Shown here: positions 28,534 to 37,386 of the stretch, piece by piece
How positions within the stretch are numbered: position 1 is the first letter of the stretch
Layout: every line of letters starts with the position of its first letter
The notes under the pieces: generated by a model
What the model was told of the DNA's origin: nothing
The model's database searches: none
What the model saw: the letters and a program-made list of their open reading frames with translations, nothing else
Position numbers and translations under genes: made by a program
Assembly (NCBI GenBank): GCA_019120635.1
Contig: DWUR01000006.1
Span: 1 to 38,508 of the forward strand
Origin: Candidatus Corynebacterium intestinavium
Lineage (GTDB): Bacteria > Actinomycetota > Actinomycetes > Mycobacteriales > Mycobacteriaceae
Direction of reading: 5' to 3'
Length of the DNA stretch: 38,508 nt

Positions 28534-31500
28534 GTGAAAGCGCAATCACCACCAACTTTGCCGAAGGAAAAACAGCCCTTCGTCCGCATCCTCATGCCCG
28601 CGATCATGCTGGTCGCGGTGCTGGGGATGGTCGCGGCGATGGTGATGTCTGGGGCGGGGCGTTCGCCAATGACGTTCATCTTTCCGCTGATGATGCTGGG
28701 TTCGATGGCGATGATGTTCCAGTCCGGCACGGACGTCAACGAGGTCCGTAGGGGGTTCCACCGGCACCTGGACGCGCTGTCCGATTCGGTCAAGAAAGCC
28801 CGGCGCGAGCAGCTGATTCGCATGAACCGGGAGCATCCGCACCCGGGCACGCTGTGGAATCACATCCATGCCGGCGAGCTGCCGAGCGCGGCACCTGGGG
28901 TGGTGCGCATCGGGGTGGCGGTGCAGGCGCCGGATGATCCGCTGGAGATCCCGGTCAACGCCCCGCCGGAGGACCTGGAGCCGGTGAGCGCGATGAGCCT
29001 GCGTGACCTGGCGCTGCGCACCGCGACGATCGAGGCGCCGGTGGCGGTGGACGTGCGCGCTTTCCCGTATATCGCGATCGTCGGCGACGGCGCGGCGGGG
29101 TTGGCGCGTGCGATGCAGGCGCAGCTGGTCGCCCAGCCCCCGGAGGACGTCGGCGTGCGCGGGCCGCATGATCAGTGGCTGCCCCACGATGGGTCGGTGC
29201 GGGTGAACTTCTGCACGGGCGCGGACCCGGTGACGTTGAACTCGGTGGTGGTGGAGCCCAGCAGCGAGTGGGTGGATGCCGCGCAGAGCCAGGGTTTGTA
29301 TCTGCACGTCGCCGGTGCTGAGGAGGGCTTTGCGATGAGCGCGTGGACCGTTGATGGCTGGGCGCCGTTCGGGCTGGCGGACCAGCTCAGCGACGTGGAG
29401 CTGGCGATGGTGTGCCGGGCGCGCTCCCAGGTGACTTCTGGAACCAGCCTGCTGGAGCTGCCGGGTGGGGACCTGCGCGCCCCGATCGGGTTTTCGGGCG
29501 CGCCGGTGTACCTGGACATCAAAGAGTCCGCGCTGGGCGGGATCGGCCCGCACGGGTTGTGCATCGGGGCGACGGGCTCGGGTAAATCTGAGCTGCTGAA
29601 GTCCGTGGTGGTCAGTTTCGCGCATAACCACAGCCCGGAGGAGCTGAACTTCATCCTGGTGGACTTCAAGGGTGGTGCGGCGTTCCTGGGGTTGGACAAG
29701 CTGCCGCACACCTCCGCGGTGATCACCAACCTGGTGGACGAGGCAGGCCTGGTGGAGCGCATGCAGGACTCGCTGCTCGGTGAGATGCACCGGAGGCAGG
29801 AGCGGCTGCGGGCGGCTGGTATGTCCACGGCCCTGGAGTTCAACGAGGCCTTCCCTGGCCAGATGCCGGCGCTGTTCATCGTCGTGGATGAGTTCTCTGA
29901 GCTGCTGCAGAACCGGCCGGAGTTCGCTGAGGTCTTCGCCGCGATCGGGCGGTTGGGCCGCAGCTTGCGGATGCACCTGCTGCTGGCCAGTCAGCGTTTT
30001 GAGGAGGGCAGGCTGCGGGGCCTGGAATCCCACCTGAGTTACAGGATTGCGCTGCGGACGTTCTCGGCGGCGGAGTCGCGGGCGCTGATCGGCTCCACCG
30101 CGGCGTTTGAGCTACCCGCGAACCCGGGTGCGGCGATCCTTTCGGCCCACGACACGGTGCGTTTCCACAGCGCCTACGTCTCCGGCCCGGAGCTGCCCCG
30201 CGATCAGCGGCTGATCCAGGAGCTCGGCAGCGAGGTGGAGTCCACGACCACCACCCTGCAGCTGGTGGTGGACCGGCTGCAGGGGCCGAATAAGAACCCG
30301 ATCTGGCTGCCACCGCTGCCCACGATGTTGCCGGCCCACGAGGCGCTGTCGGATGCGGGGGAGGGCGCGCCGAGGCCTGGAACCGAGAACAACGGTGCGG
30401 GTGCCGTGGTGGGCAAGGCGGCGTTGTCGTCGGTAAAGATGGAACCGCTGACGGCTGCGATCGGGCTGGAGGACCTGCCGTTCGAAGGGGTGCAGCGGAC
30501 CTACAGGATGGACCTGAACCGGCGGCACTGGGCGATCGTCGGCCAACCACGGACGGGCAAGACGATGGCGGTGCGCGCGTTCGTGCTCGCACTCGGGCTG
30601 AGCAGTCCGGGCGTGCCGATTTACATCTTCGATCCGGGTGGCTCGCTGCGAGACCTAGCGCGGTTGCCGCAGGTCGCGGCCGTAGTGGGCCCAGAGCACG
30701 CGGGGCGCCTGCTGGACGAGGTGGACCTGGTGGAAGGCCCGCGCGTGCTGATCGTGGATGGGCTGGACCAGCTCACCGCGATTGGGGAGGAGGAGCAGCG
30801 GCTCATCCAGCTGGCGACCAGCGGGCTGGAACGTGGCCTGCACGTGGTGGTCACCGCGCTGCGCTGGAATTTCCGGCCCTCACTGCGTGACGTGCTCACC
30901 GGGCATGTGGAGATGAAGATGACCGCGCTGGATGCCGAGTTCCGGGATGCGCAGAAGTCCCTGCCGGACGTGCCGGGGCGGGGCGTGTCGCATAACGGCA
31001 AGCACATCCAGGTGGCGTTTTGTGCAGCCCAGGACGTGGAGCACGTGCGCAAAGTCAGCGTGGCCCGGGGCGAGAAGGACGTTGCGATGCGGGTGCTGCC
31101 GGACCGGATCGGGCTGGCGGAGCTGCTGGATGGTGTGCCGGAGGTGGGGTCCGAAGCGGTGGGAGCATTTACGCACGGGCAAGCGTTCGCGCAGGCCCCG
31201 GTGGTGCCCTTCGCGCTCGGCGGGCCGCGCCTGGATGCGGTGACCTGGGACAGCGGGGAGTTCCCGCACCTGGTCGTCATCGGCCAGGCCGGGGCGGGTG
31301 CGACCAGCACGCTGCGCACGGTGGCTGCCAGTATCGACCAGCTGCCCGAGGGGCGCGCAGAGGTGCTGGCCACCGACACGCGTCGCGGCTTGCTCGGCAG
31401 CGCCGGCTACCTGGGCGCGGAGCAATTCCGCCAGCGTCTCGCCGAATGGGTCGAGGTGCTGCAGTCCCGGGTGCCGAAGGATGTCTCCGTCGAGCAACTA

Positions 31501-31911
31501 CGGGATCGTTCCTGGTGGTCCGGGCCGGAGTTGTTCGTGGTCGTCGACGATTCAGACAACGACCCTGGCCTCGACGCGCTCGTGCCGTTGCTGCCCTACG
31601 CGGCGGACATTGGCCTGCACCTGGTGCTCGCGCGGCGTTCTGGGCAGTTCGCTCGCTCTGCCTTCCAACCGCTCATGCAGGCGATGCGCGACCACAGCGC
31701 GTGGTTGCTGCTCTCCGCGCCGCGTGAGGACGGGCCGATCGCGGGCCAAAAACTGTGTCGACGCCAACCCGGCCGCGGCGTGTACGTCCACGCCGAATCC
31801 TGGCTGGTCCAGGTCGCAGAAACGGATGTCTCTGCATCATCTGAACAAGCCGAAGCACGTCAACAAACCGGTATTGGCGCCATGGGTGCGTCCGAGAAGG
31901 AGGAGAAGTGA
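28534..31911 (+). CDS. eccC: Type VII secretion ATPase EccC (FtsK/SpoIIIE, three ATPase domains in one chain)
   Basis: Two N-terminal TMs; GATGSGKSELLKS Walker A with FIVVDEFSELL Walker B; second GQPRTGKTMAVRA; third degenerate GQAGAGATSTLRT. Confidence 0.96.
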   Translation: MKAQSPPTLPKEKQPFVRILMPAIMLVAVLGMVAAMVMSGAGRSPMTFIFPLMMLGSMAMMFQSGTDVNEVRRGFHRHLDALSDSVKKARREQLIRMNREHPHPGTLWNHIHAGELPSAAPGVVRIGVAVQAPDDPLEIPVNAPPEDLEPVSAMSLRDLALRTATIEAPVAVDVRAFPYIAIVGDGAAGLARAMQAQLVAQPPEDVGVRGPHDQWLPHDGSVRVNFCTGADPVTLNSVVVEPSSEWVDAAQSQGLYLHVAGAEEGFAMSAWTVDGWAPFGLADQLSDVELAMVCRARSQVTSGTSLLELPGGDLRAPIGFSGAPVYLDIKESALGGIGPHGLCIGATGSGKSELLKSVVVSFAHNHSPEELNFILVDFKGGAAFLGLDKLPHTSAVITNLVDEAGLVERMQDSLLGEMHRRQERLRAAGMSTALEFNEAFPGQMPALFIVVDEFSELLQNRPEFAEVFAAIGRLGRSLRMHLLLASQRFEEGRLRGLESHLSYRIALRTFSAAESRALIGSTAAFELPANPGAAILSAHDTVRFHSAYVSGPELPRDQRLIQELGSEVESTTTTLQLVVDRLQGPNKNPIWLPPLPTMLPAHEALSDAGEGAPRPGTENNGAGAVVGKAALSSVKMEPLTAAIGLEDLPFEGVQRTYRMDLNRRHWAIVGQPRTGKTMAVRAFVLALGLSSPGVPIYIFDPGGSLRDLARLPQVAAVVGPEHAGRLLDEVDLVEGPRVLIVDGLDQLTAIGEEEQRLIQLATSGLERGLHVVVTALRWNFRPSLRDVLTGHVEMKMTALDAEFRDAQKSLPDVPGRGVSHNGKHIQVAFCAAQDVEHVRKVSVARGEKDVAMRVLPDRIGLAELLDGVPEVGSEAVGAFTHGQAFAQAPVVPFALGGPRLDAVTWDSGEFPHLVVIGQAGAGATSTLRTVAASIDQLPEGRAEVLATDTRRGLLGSAGYLGAEQFRQRLAEWVEVLQSRVPKDVSVEQLRDRSWWSGPELFVVVDDSDNDPGLDALVPLLPYAADIGLHLVLARRSGQFARSAFQPLMQAMRDHSAWLLLSAPREDGPIAGQKLCRRQPGRGVYVHAESWLVQVAETDVSASSEQAEARQQTGIGAMGASEKEEK

Positions 31912-33338
31912 AGAATCTGAGCGCAACCAAACCCCCAATCCCCGCGATGGGGCTGCTCGCGGAGGCCGTTGCCCGCTACGAGTCGGGGCTACTGGTCCAC
32001 GGCGATCAGGTCACGGATCTGCTCACCGGGTTTAGCCTCACGGTGCCTCCCATCAACGGGCCCGATACAGCGAGTACGCTCGCGTTCCGCGGCAGTGGGA
32101 TCGACCTGCAGGAGCTGGACGACCTCACCGAACTGGTCACCCAGGTCATGCAGCAGCGCATGAACAGCCCGCACGCGGCGGGGCTGGACTCCGGTATCCC
32201 GCGGGACCACTTCCCCTATGGGGTGGGTGAGTCCGAGCCAGACGTGCTGGTCACGGGTGGGCAGGCCGCGCCGATCGCCACTTACCTGCGTGCGGCTGGG
32301 TTCCGCGCGCGGGTGGTGGACACTCAGTATGCGATGACGTTGGCCAGCAGCCTCGCGGTGGCGCAGCAGGAGCTGCAGGCCCTGAGTCCGGAGCCGTCGG
32401 TGGGTGCGGGAACAGGGGGCGCGGGTGGCGTCACGGGCGTTGTGGGTGCCGGAACCGCCACGGGCACGGACGTAGTCGGGCAGGGTGCGCCCGCGCCGGG
32501 TGTGCCTCCTGGGGAGGAGGCCCGGACGACACCCAACCGGGTTCTGTCGTGGGATCTTTCGGGCTCACGGGACAAGGCCGAGCCAGCACGGTCCGCGGTG
32601 AACCGTGGGGGAGCGGGTGCGGCGGAGCCGCGGAAGCTCCCGCTGGGAGCCAGCCCGGTGGCTGCGGTCTTCGTCGCGATCATCATCGTGGCCGGAGCAA
32701 TGGCAGCCGGGCTCGCGCTCGATGCTGCAGGTGGTGCCGGGGAGGACACGCAGGCAGTTGCGAACGCCGAGGATGGTGACGGTGCCGCCGGGCAGGTCGG
32801 ACCCGGCGCGGGGGAGAGCACCGGCGGGGAAGATTCCGGGGAGGAGGACCCGGATCGCAACCGCCAGCCAGAGACCCCGCCACCATTTACCCCGCCGCCG
32901 AACAGGCCGGGCATGCAGGACCCGAAGATCAACGGCAAAGATGCCGACCACCGCGCTGCTGCGAGGGCCGACGTCCCCGTGACGGCGGACTGGCCGAAGG
33001 GGTGGAACCTCGCCGAAGCCACCCCGCAGCGGGAGACCTACCAGTCTGAGAAGGACGCCGGCATGCGCGTGCTGCTGGCAGCCAAACCCGCACCGTTGAA
33101 GAACCAGGCCGAACTGGACAAGGCCGTGCTGAAAGCATTGCGGGACGCGCCGGGCACGAAGGTCGCCAGCGAATCACCGGTCAGCTACCGGGAGAAGTAC
33201 CCGGACTCCGAAACGCTCTGGTATGTCCGGCTTGTGGATGGCCACCAAGTCTCCATCGGTTGCCAATACCGGGAGCCTAACCCGGTGCGTTCCCGGGTGT
33301 GTGAGCAGGTGGTGGACTCGGCACGGCCGGAGCGGTAG
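31908..33338 (+). CDS. Type VII secretion-associated protein, Rv3446c family
   Basis: C-terminal domain VTADWPKGWN...PVSYREKYPDSETLWYVRLVDGHQVSIGCQYR...VCEQVVDSARPER resembles the Rv3446c-family C-terminal domain; central TM AAVFVAIIIVAGAMAAGLAL; located between eccC and esx genes as in ESX-4. Confidence 0.8.
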   Translation: MKNLSATKPPIPAMGLLAEAVARYESGLLVHGDQVTDLLTGFSLTVPPINGPDTASTLAFRGSGIDLQELDDLTELVTQVMQQRMNSPHAAGLDSGIPRDHFPYGVGESEPDVLVTGGQAAPIATYLRAAGFRARVVDTQYAMTLASSLAVAQQELQALSPEPSVGAGTGGAGGVTGVVGAGTATGTDVVGQGAPAPGVPPGEEARTTPNRVLSWDLSGSRDKAEPARSAVNRGGAGAAEPRKLPLGASPVAAVFVAIIIVAGAMAAGLALDAAGGAGEDTQAVANAEDGDGAAGQVGPGAGESTGGEDSGEEDPDRNRQPETPPPFTPPPNRPGMQDPKINGKDADHRAAARADVPVTADWPKGWNLAEATPQRETYQSEKDAGMRVLLAAKPAPLKNQAELDKAVLKALRDAPGTKVASESPVSYREKYPDSETLWYVRLVDGHQVSIGCQYREPNPVRSRVCEQVVDSARPER

Positions 33339-33533
33339 GTGCCGCGGCACGGGCGCCAGTCTGGGGTGAGGCCTCCAAGTCCATTTCTCCGCGCCCATTC
33401 CGTCGCGCCGGTACGGCGCCATCGCCGAGTCGAGGCCGCGCCTGAGCCTTCGGGGTGAGCAGCCGCTTGGGTAGGGTGCAGGCAGAAGTGGTGCGCAGCT
33501 ACAGCGCCACAGGCACGGCTGGGAAGAGCGGAG

Positions 33534-34044
33534 GTGAACGCGGTGACGTCCCCGGAAAACATCCTGCTGCACCTCGCGGAAGAACAAGAAGTGCAGGTCC
33601 GGGAGATCTTCGCCGCGCTCGAGCAGCGGGGCTTTCCCGCCCAGCACCAAACCCCGCACCATCACCTTCGCGCCGCGCATGGAAGAACCCGTCGTGGACC
33701 TGGCCGAAGAGCTCCTCGCGCCACTGATGCCCGCCACCCTGCAGCGGATGGGCACGGTCGTGTTCGGAACCCGGCGCAAGCAGACCGTCGCGTGGCTGCT
33801 GGAAGCCAGCGACGAGCTCGAAACCGCGGCGCGCGCGATCAGCACCGCCAACCCGGAGGGTCGCGGCCCGCGCTGGATCCCGCACCTGACGATGGGGCTG
33901 CGCCTGCCACGGGCCATCGTCCCGGACTACATCCGCGCCCTCGACGAACTCAGCCCGCCGGAACTGCGCCAGCTCACCGCGGCGGAGGCCGGCCTCAGGG
34001 TGCCGAGCACGGATCAGTTCTCCCCTTTTTCGTCGGCCCAGTAG
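33534..34044 (+). pseudogene. 2'-5' RNA ligase-like / 2H phosphoesterase, split by a 1-nt frameshift near 33645-33652
   Basis: ORF 33534 frame gives VNAVTSPENILLHLAEEQEVQVREIFAALEQRGFPAQH; frame +1 continues KPRTITFAPRMEEPVVDLAEELLAPLMPATLQRMGTVVFGTRRKQTVAWLLE...WIPHLTMGLRLPR (second HxT motif). Start could be GTG 33543. Confidence 0.65.
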
Positions 34045-34103
34045 ACCTCGCCCCCGAGAGCACGGCCGGAGCTCCCTGGAGTCTGCTAATCCCTTCCAAA
34101 CAG

Positions 34104-34826
34104 CTACATTCTGCGCTGGAACACCAGCAGTGCGTCGCGGACGATGTCGTGCGGATACTCATCCCAGTCGATGTCCACCACGGCCACCCGCTCCAGGTGC
34201 TCAGCCAACAACCCAGCACAGTCCGCGATCAGCGGGGTCAGCACCCCTGCGTGGCGAATATCCCCCACGTTCCACACCACGTGCCCACCGGGAACAACCA
34301 GCTGCGCGCACTCGGCGGCCACCCCTCCCAGCTCCGCGAGGTAACGCCGATAGTCCGCGTTGCCACACTCATATGCCTCCAGCGGATCGGCCTCGTTCTC
34401 CGTCGCGGCCATGTATGGCGGGGACGTCAGCACCAGGTCCACCGCAGGACGCGGCTCGTTTTCTTGCCGCGTTTCTGAGGACGACGCCAACATCGGCAAG
34501 ATCCGGCGCGCGTCCCCAGCGACCACGCTCGTCCCCGGTGCTAGCGCAGAAATCTGAGCGACCCGCTCCGGCAGCAGCTCGATGCCCCCGGCCCGCCGAC
34601 CGAGCCGCACGGCACGGGCAAGCGTGGTTCCGAAGCCCGCGAAGGGATCAAAAACCAGGTCGCCCGGCACGGAATAAGCACGGATCACGTGGTCCACGAT
34701 CGCGGTGCACATGTGGACGTCCTCATCCGCGCCGGCAGGGCGGTCCACGAGGAACTCGGCGATGCTCGTCCGCAGGGGTGTGGCGGGGGCTGCCGGTGGC
34801 GCATCCAGGGGTGGGGAAGGCGTCAT
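34104..34826 (-). CDS. DNA methyltransferase (SAM-dependent, N4-cytosine/N6-adenine type), orphan
   Basis: VFDPFAGFGTTLARAVRLGRRAGGIE (motif I), DLVLTSPPYMAATE (motif IV TSPPY). Confidence 0.9.
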   Translation of the reverse strand: MTPSPPLDAPPAAPATPLRTSIAEFLVDRPAGADEDVHMCTAIVDHVIRAYSVPGDLVFDPFAGFGTTLARAVRLGRRAGGIELLPERVAQISALAPGTSVVAGDARRILPMLASSSETRQENEPRPAVDLVLTSPPYMAATENEADPLEAYECGNADYRRYLAELGGVAAECAQLVVPGGHVVWNVGDIRHAGVLTPLIADCAGLLAEHLERVAVVDIDWDEYPHDIVRDALLVFQRRM

Positions 34827-34918
34827 GAACTGCAGTTTAGCCGGACGTCCTAAAAAGGCCAGCCGCTCGTCCGTGGAGTTTTACATCCCACCCATGCGTT
34901 TTGCCCGCCGTCCCATTC

Positions 34919-34976
34919 GTTTTGCAGAGTTTGAGGTCGGAAATCGGCCCAAAAGCGACATCAAACTCTGCAAAAC
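34919..34976. repeat. Long inverted repeat: 16-bp perfect arms GTTTTGCAGAGTTTGA / TCAAACTCTGCAAAAC, extendable to 21-nt arms with one mismatch
   Basis: Arms 34919-34934 and 34961-34976; inner extension GTCG/CGAC; central loop GAAATCGGCCCAAAAG region. Confidence 0.92.
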
Positions 34977-35042
34977 CCGCAGGGGGAGGGGGCAGGGAAA
35001 ATGCTGAGTTTGAAGGAATTTTGGGAAACCGGGAACCTTTTG

Positions 35043-35075
35043 GGTCCGTTAGTTGTCTAATACTTCTGACGGACC
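35043..35075 (+). promoter_or_regulatory. Dyad GGTCCGTTAG-N13-CTGACGGACC just upstream of the esx operon
   Basis: 9 of 10 positions paired (plus one T:G); lies 35 nt before the WXG100 start codon. Confidence 0.55.
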
Positions 35076-35109
35076 GATAACCGGTTCGCGAAAAACATGG
35101 GGAGGGAAC

Positions 35110-35394
35110 ATGAGTTTTAGGACAGATGTCGCAACGATGACCGGGGCGGCCAGCAACGTTGACCAGGTTAACGCGAGCATCCAGGGGGAGCTGTCCCGAC
35201 TGCAGGGCATTGTGGCGGAGACCTCCGGCGTGTGGCGCGGGCAGGCGCAGGGGGCATTCCAGAACCTGATGGAGCGGTGGAACACGAGCGCCCGGGAGCT
35301 CAGCGAGGCGCTGAACAGCATCTCTGAGAACATCCGGGCCAACGCGCGCTCCTTCGACGACACCGAGCTCGAGAACATGCAGGCATTCCGCTAA
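35110..35394 (+). CDS. WXG100-family ESX substrate (EsxU/EsxA-like)
   Basis: 94 aa; helix-WRG-helix (SGVWRGQAQGAFQNLMERWN); ATG at 35110 with GGAGGG RBS. Confidence 0.9.
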   Translation: MSFRTDVATMTGAASNVDQVNASIQGELSRLQGIVAETSGVWRGQAQGAFQNLMERWNTSARELSEALNSISENIRANARSFDDTELENMQAFR

Positions 35395-35469
35395 ACCAGC
35401 GGTTGATGCGGCCATCTCCGCAACAGGGGTTGCACCACACACAGAAAATCCAGGGGGGATTTGAGAACA

Positions 35470-35751
35470 ATGATCAAGTACAACTTCGGCATGATCGCGC
35501 AGACAGCCGACGACATTAACCAGACCCGGGGCCGGATCAACGGCAATCTGGAGGACCTCAAGCAGCAGCTGCAGCCACTGGTCGCCGACTGGGAAGGCGA
35601 GTCCTCCGAGGCTTACCAGCAGGCACAGCTGCGCTGGGATCGCGCGGCTGCTGAGCTCAATGAAGTGCTCGGCCAGATCAGCGTGACGGTTCGCCAGGCT
35701 AACGATCGGATGAGCCAGATCAACACCTCGGCGGCCCGCAGCTGGGCATAG
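35470..35751 (+). CDS. WXG100-family ESX substrate (EsxT/EsxB-like)
   Basis: helix-WEG-helix (VADWEGESSEAYQQAQLRWDRAAAELNEVLGQI); start ATG 35470 or TTG 35461. Confidence 0.9.
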   Translation: MIKYNFGMIAQTADDINQTRGRINGNLEDLKQQLQPLVADWEGESSEAYQQAQLRWDRAAAELNEVLGQISVTVRQANDRMSQINTSAARSWA

Positions 35752-35827
35752 CGGGCGGCCTAACGGACCAAGCCGACCCAACCGGCTGAACCGACCGCAT
35801 CGCCCGAAAGCCTGACCGGCTGGGCGC

Positions 35828-35855
35828 ACACCCCGTGGGGATCCCCCGCGGGGTG
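35828..35855 (+). terminator. Terminator-like hairpin after esx genes
   Basis: CACACCCCG-tggggatcccc-CGCGGGGTGTTG. Confidence 0.7.
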
Positions 35856-36066
35856 TTGTCGTGCGCAAGGCGGGCGTGGCGACGTCCTAAAATTTGGCGT
35901 ATGAGCTGCGGATAGCTAAGGTGTTAAAGGTTGCATAACGTGTCCTCGGGTCTCCACCGGCCGCCGAGGATCCTCGAGCAGCGGAAGCAACTGCCCCTGA
36001 GCAGCGCCTTCCCCGCTTGAGCGCAGCTCTGGCTGGCAGTTCCGATTCGACCTACAGGAGTCCAAC

Positions 36067-36510
36067 GTGACTACTTTCCACCCGAAGAGCGGTGACATTA
36101 CCCGTAAGTGGTACGTCATCGACGCCACTGACGTGGTGCTGGGTCGCCTGGCCGTCACCGCAGCTGACCTGCTGCGCGGCAAGGGCAAGCCGACCTTCGC
36201 GCCGAACGTTGACTGCGGCGACAACGTCATCATCATCAATGCCGACAAGGTTCACATCTCCTCCAACAAGCGTGACCGCGAGATGCGCTACCGCCACTCT
36301 GGCTACCCAGGTGGCCTGAAGTCCCTGACCCTGGGCCGTTCCCTGGAGCTGAACCCAGAGCGCGTCATCGAAGAGGCTGTCCGTGGCATGATGCCGCAGA
36401 ACAAGCTGTCCGACGCTTCCGTTAAGAAGCTTCGCGTCTTCGCCGGCTCCGAGCACCCGTACGCTGCTCAGAAGCCAGAGACCTACGAGATCAAGCAGGT
36501 GGCACAGTAA
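36067..36510 (+). CDS. rplM: 50S ribosomal protein L13
   Basis: [38 protein letters not shown]. Confidence 0.99.
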   Translation: MTTFHPKSGDITRKWYVIDATDVVLGRLAVTAADLLRGKGKPTFAPNVDCGDNVIIINADKVHISSNKRDREMRYRHSGYPGGLKSLTLGRSLELNPERVIEEAVRGMMPQNKLSDASVKKLRVFAGSEHPYAAQKPETYEIKQVAQ

Positions 36511-37055
36511 TGGCTGAGAACTTCGACAACACCGAGGCCTTCGAGAACGAGGCCGCACAGTACACCTCCACCGACGCTGCCAACGAGGAGTTCGTGGCAT
36601 CCATCGGTGACTCCCTCAACGTCGAGGGCCAGGAGGCCGAAGAGGCCGCACCGGCTGCTCCGCTGTACGAGGGCCCGATCCAGACCGTCGGCCGCCGTAA
36701 GCGTGCCGTCGTTCGCGTCCGCATGGTTGAGGGCTCCGGCCAGATCACCTGCAATGGCCGCGCACTGGAGGATTACTTCCCGAACAAGCTCCACGAGCAG
36801 CTCATCAAGGATCCGCTGGTCCTGCTGGAGCGCGAGAACCAGTTCGACATCCAGGCAACCCTGACCGGCGGCGGCCCGTCCGGCCAGGCTGGTGCGATGC
36901 GTCTGGCTATCGCCCGTGCCCTGAACAAGTACAACCCGGAGGAGCGCACCCAGCTGAAGAAGGCTGGCTTCCTGACCCGCGACGCTCGTGCTGTCGAGCG
37001 TAAGAAGGCAGGTCTGCACGGTGCACGTCGTGCCCCGCAGTACTCCAAGCGCTAA
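36510..37055 (+). CDS. rpsI: 30S ribosomal protein S9 with acidic N-terminal extension
   Basis: [35 protein letters not shown] ... [18 protein letters not shown]. Confidence 0.99.
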   Translation: MAENFDNTEAFENEAAQYTSTDAANEEFVASIGDSLNVEGQEAEEAAPAAPLYEGPIQTVGRRKRAVVRVRMVEGSGQITCNGRALEDYFPNKLHEQLIKDPLVLLERENQFDIQATLTGGGPSGQAGAMRLAIARALNKYNPEERTQLKKAGFLTRDARAVERKKAGLHGARRAPQYSKR

Positions 37056-37078
37056 GCCTTCATCGGTTTTACCGCCCC

Positions 37079-37116
37079 AAACCCCCGCATCGGCTGCTGC
37101 AGCCGGGCGGGGGTTT
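37079..37116 (+). terminator. Rho-independent terminator after rpsI
   Basis: AAACCCCCGC ... GCGGGGGTTT. Confidence 0.85.
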
Positions 37117-37247
37117 CGGCGTTCCTGGGGTCGCGGTGGCAAGGCGTGGGGGAGAACAAGCGCCCTCGATCCAGGAACGATCCGCCGTAGCCACGGGCCA
37201 ACCGCCGCCCGGCAGTTGCTAGGCTGTGGGGCCACAGGTCATAAATA

Positions 37248-37379
37248 ACGCAAGGGGTGCGGCCCCGACCGCGCGCAATCCGCGCAAATACGCAGGTGGT
37301 AGACATTCGCCGCCCGCCACCGAGGCTGCTGAGAACACACCCTAAGAACCTGATCTAGTTCGTACTAGCGAAGGGATGC
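37248..37379 (+). ncRNA. TPP riboswitch (thi-box)
   Basis: GCAAGGGGTGC ... GCTGAGAACACACCCTAAGAACCTGATCTAGTTCGTACTAGCGAAGGGATG, the classic CUGAGA...ACCC...GAACCUGAUCU...AGCGAAGGGA signature, immediately upstream of a thiamine gene; expanded P3 region. Confidence 0.95.
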
Positions 37380-37386
37380 TCGCATC

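Noticed and set aside
28546-30033. 495-aa minus-strand ORF over eccC
   Set aside because: Arg/His/Gln-rich shadow ORF without domains
33174-33917. 247-aa minus-strand ORF between the Rv3446c-like gene and methylase
   Set aside because: Overlaps the clearly coding Rv3446c-like C-terminus and the 2H phosphoesterase frames; no motif of its own
34897-34925. Possible short CRISPR-like direct repeats (CGTTTTGC ... CGTTTTGC)
   Set aside because: Only two 8-nt matches, no regular spacers; treated as part of the inverted-repeat region instead
34837-35868. 343-aa minus-strand ORF covering both esx genes
   Set aside because: Antisense of WXG100 genes and of the inverted repeat; no independent coding evidence
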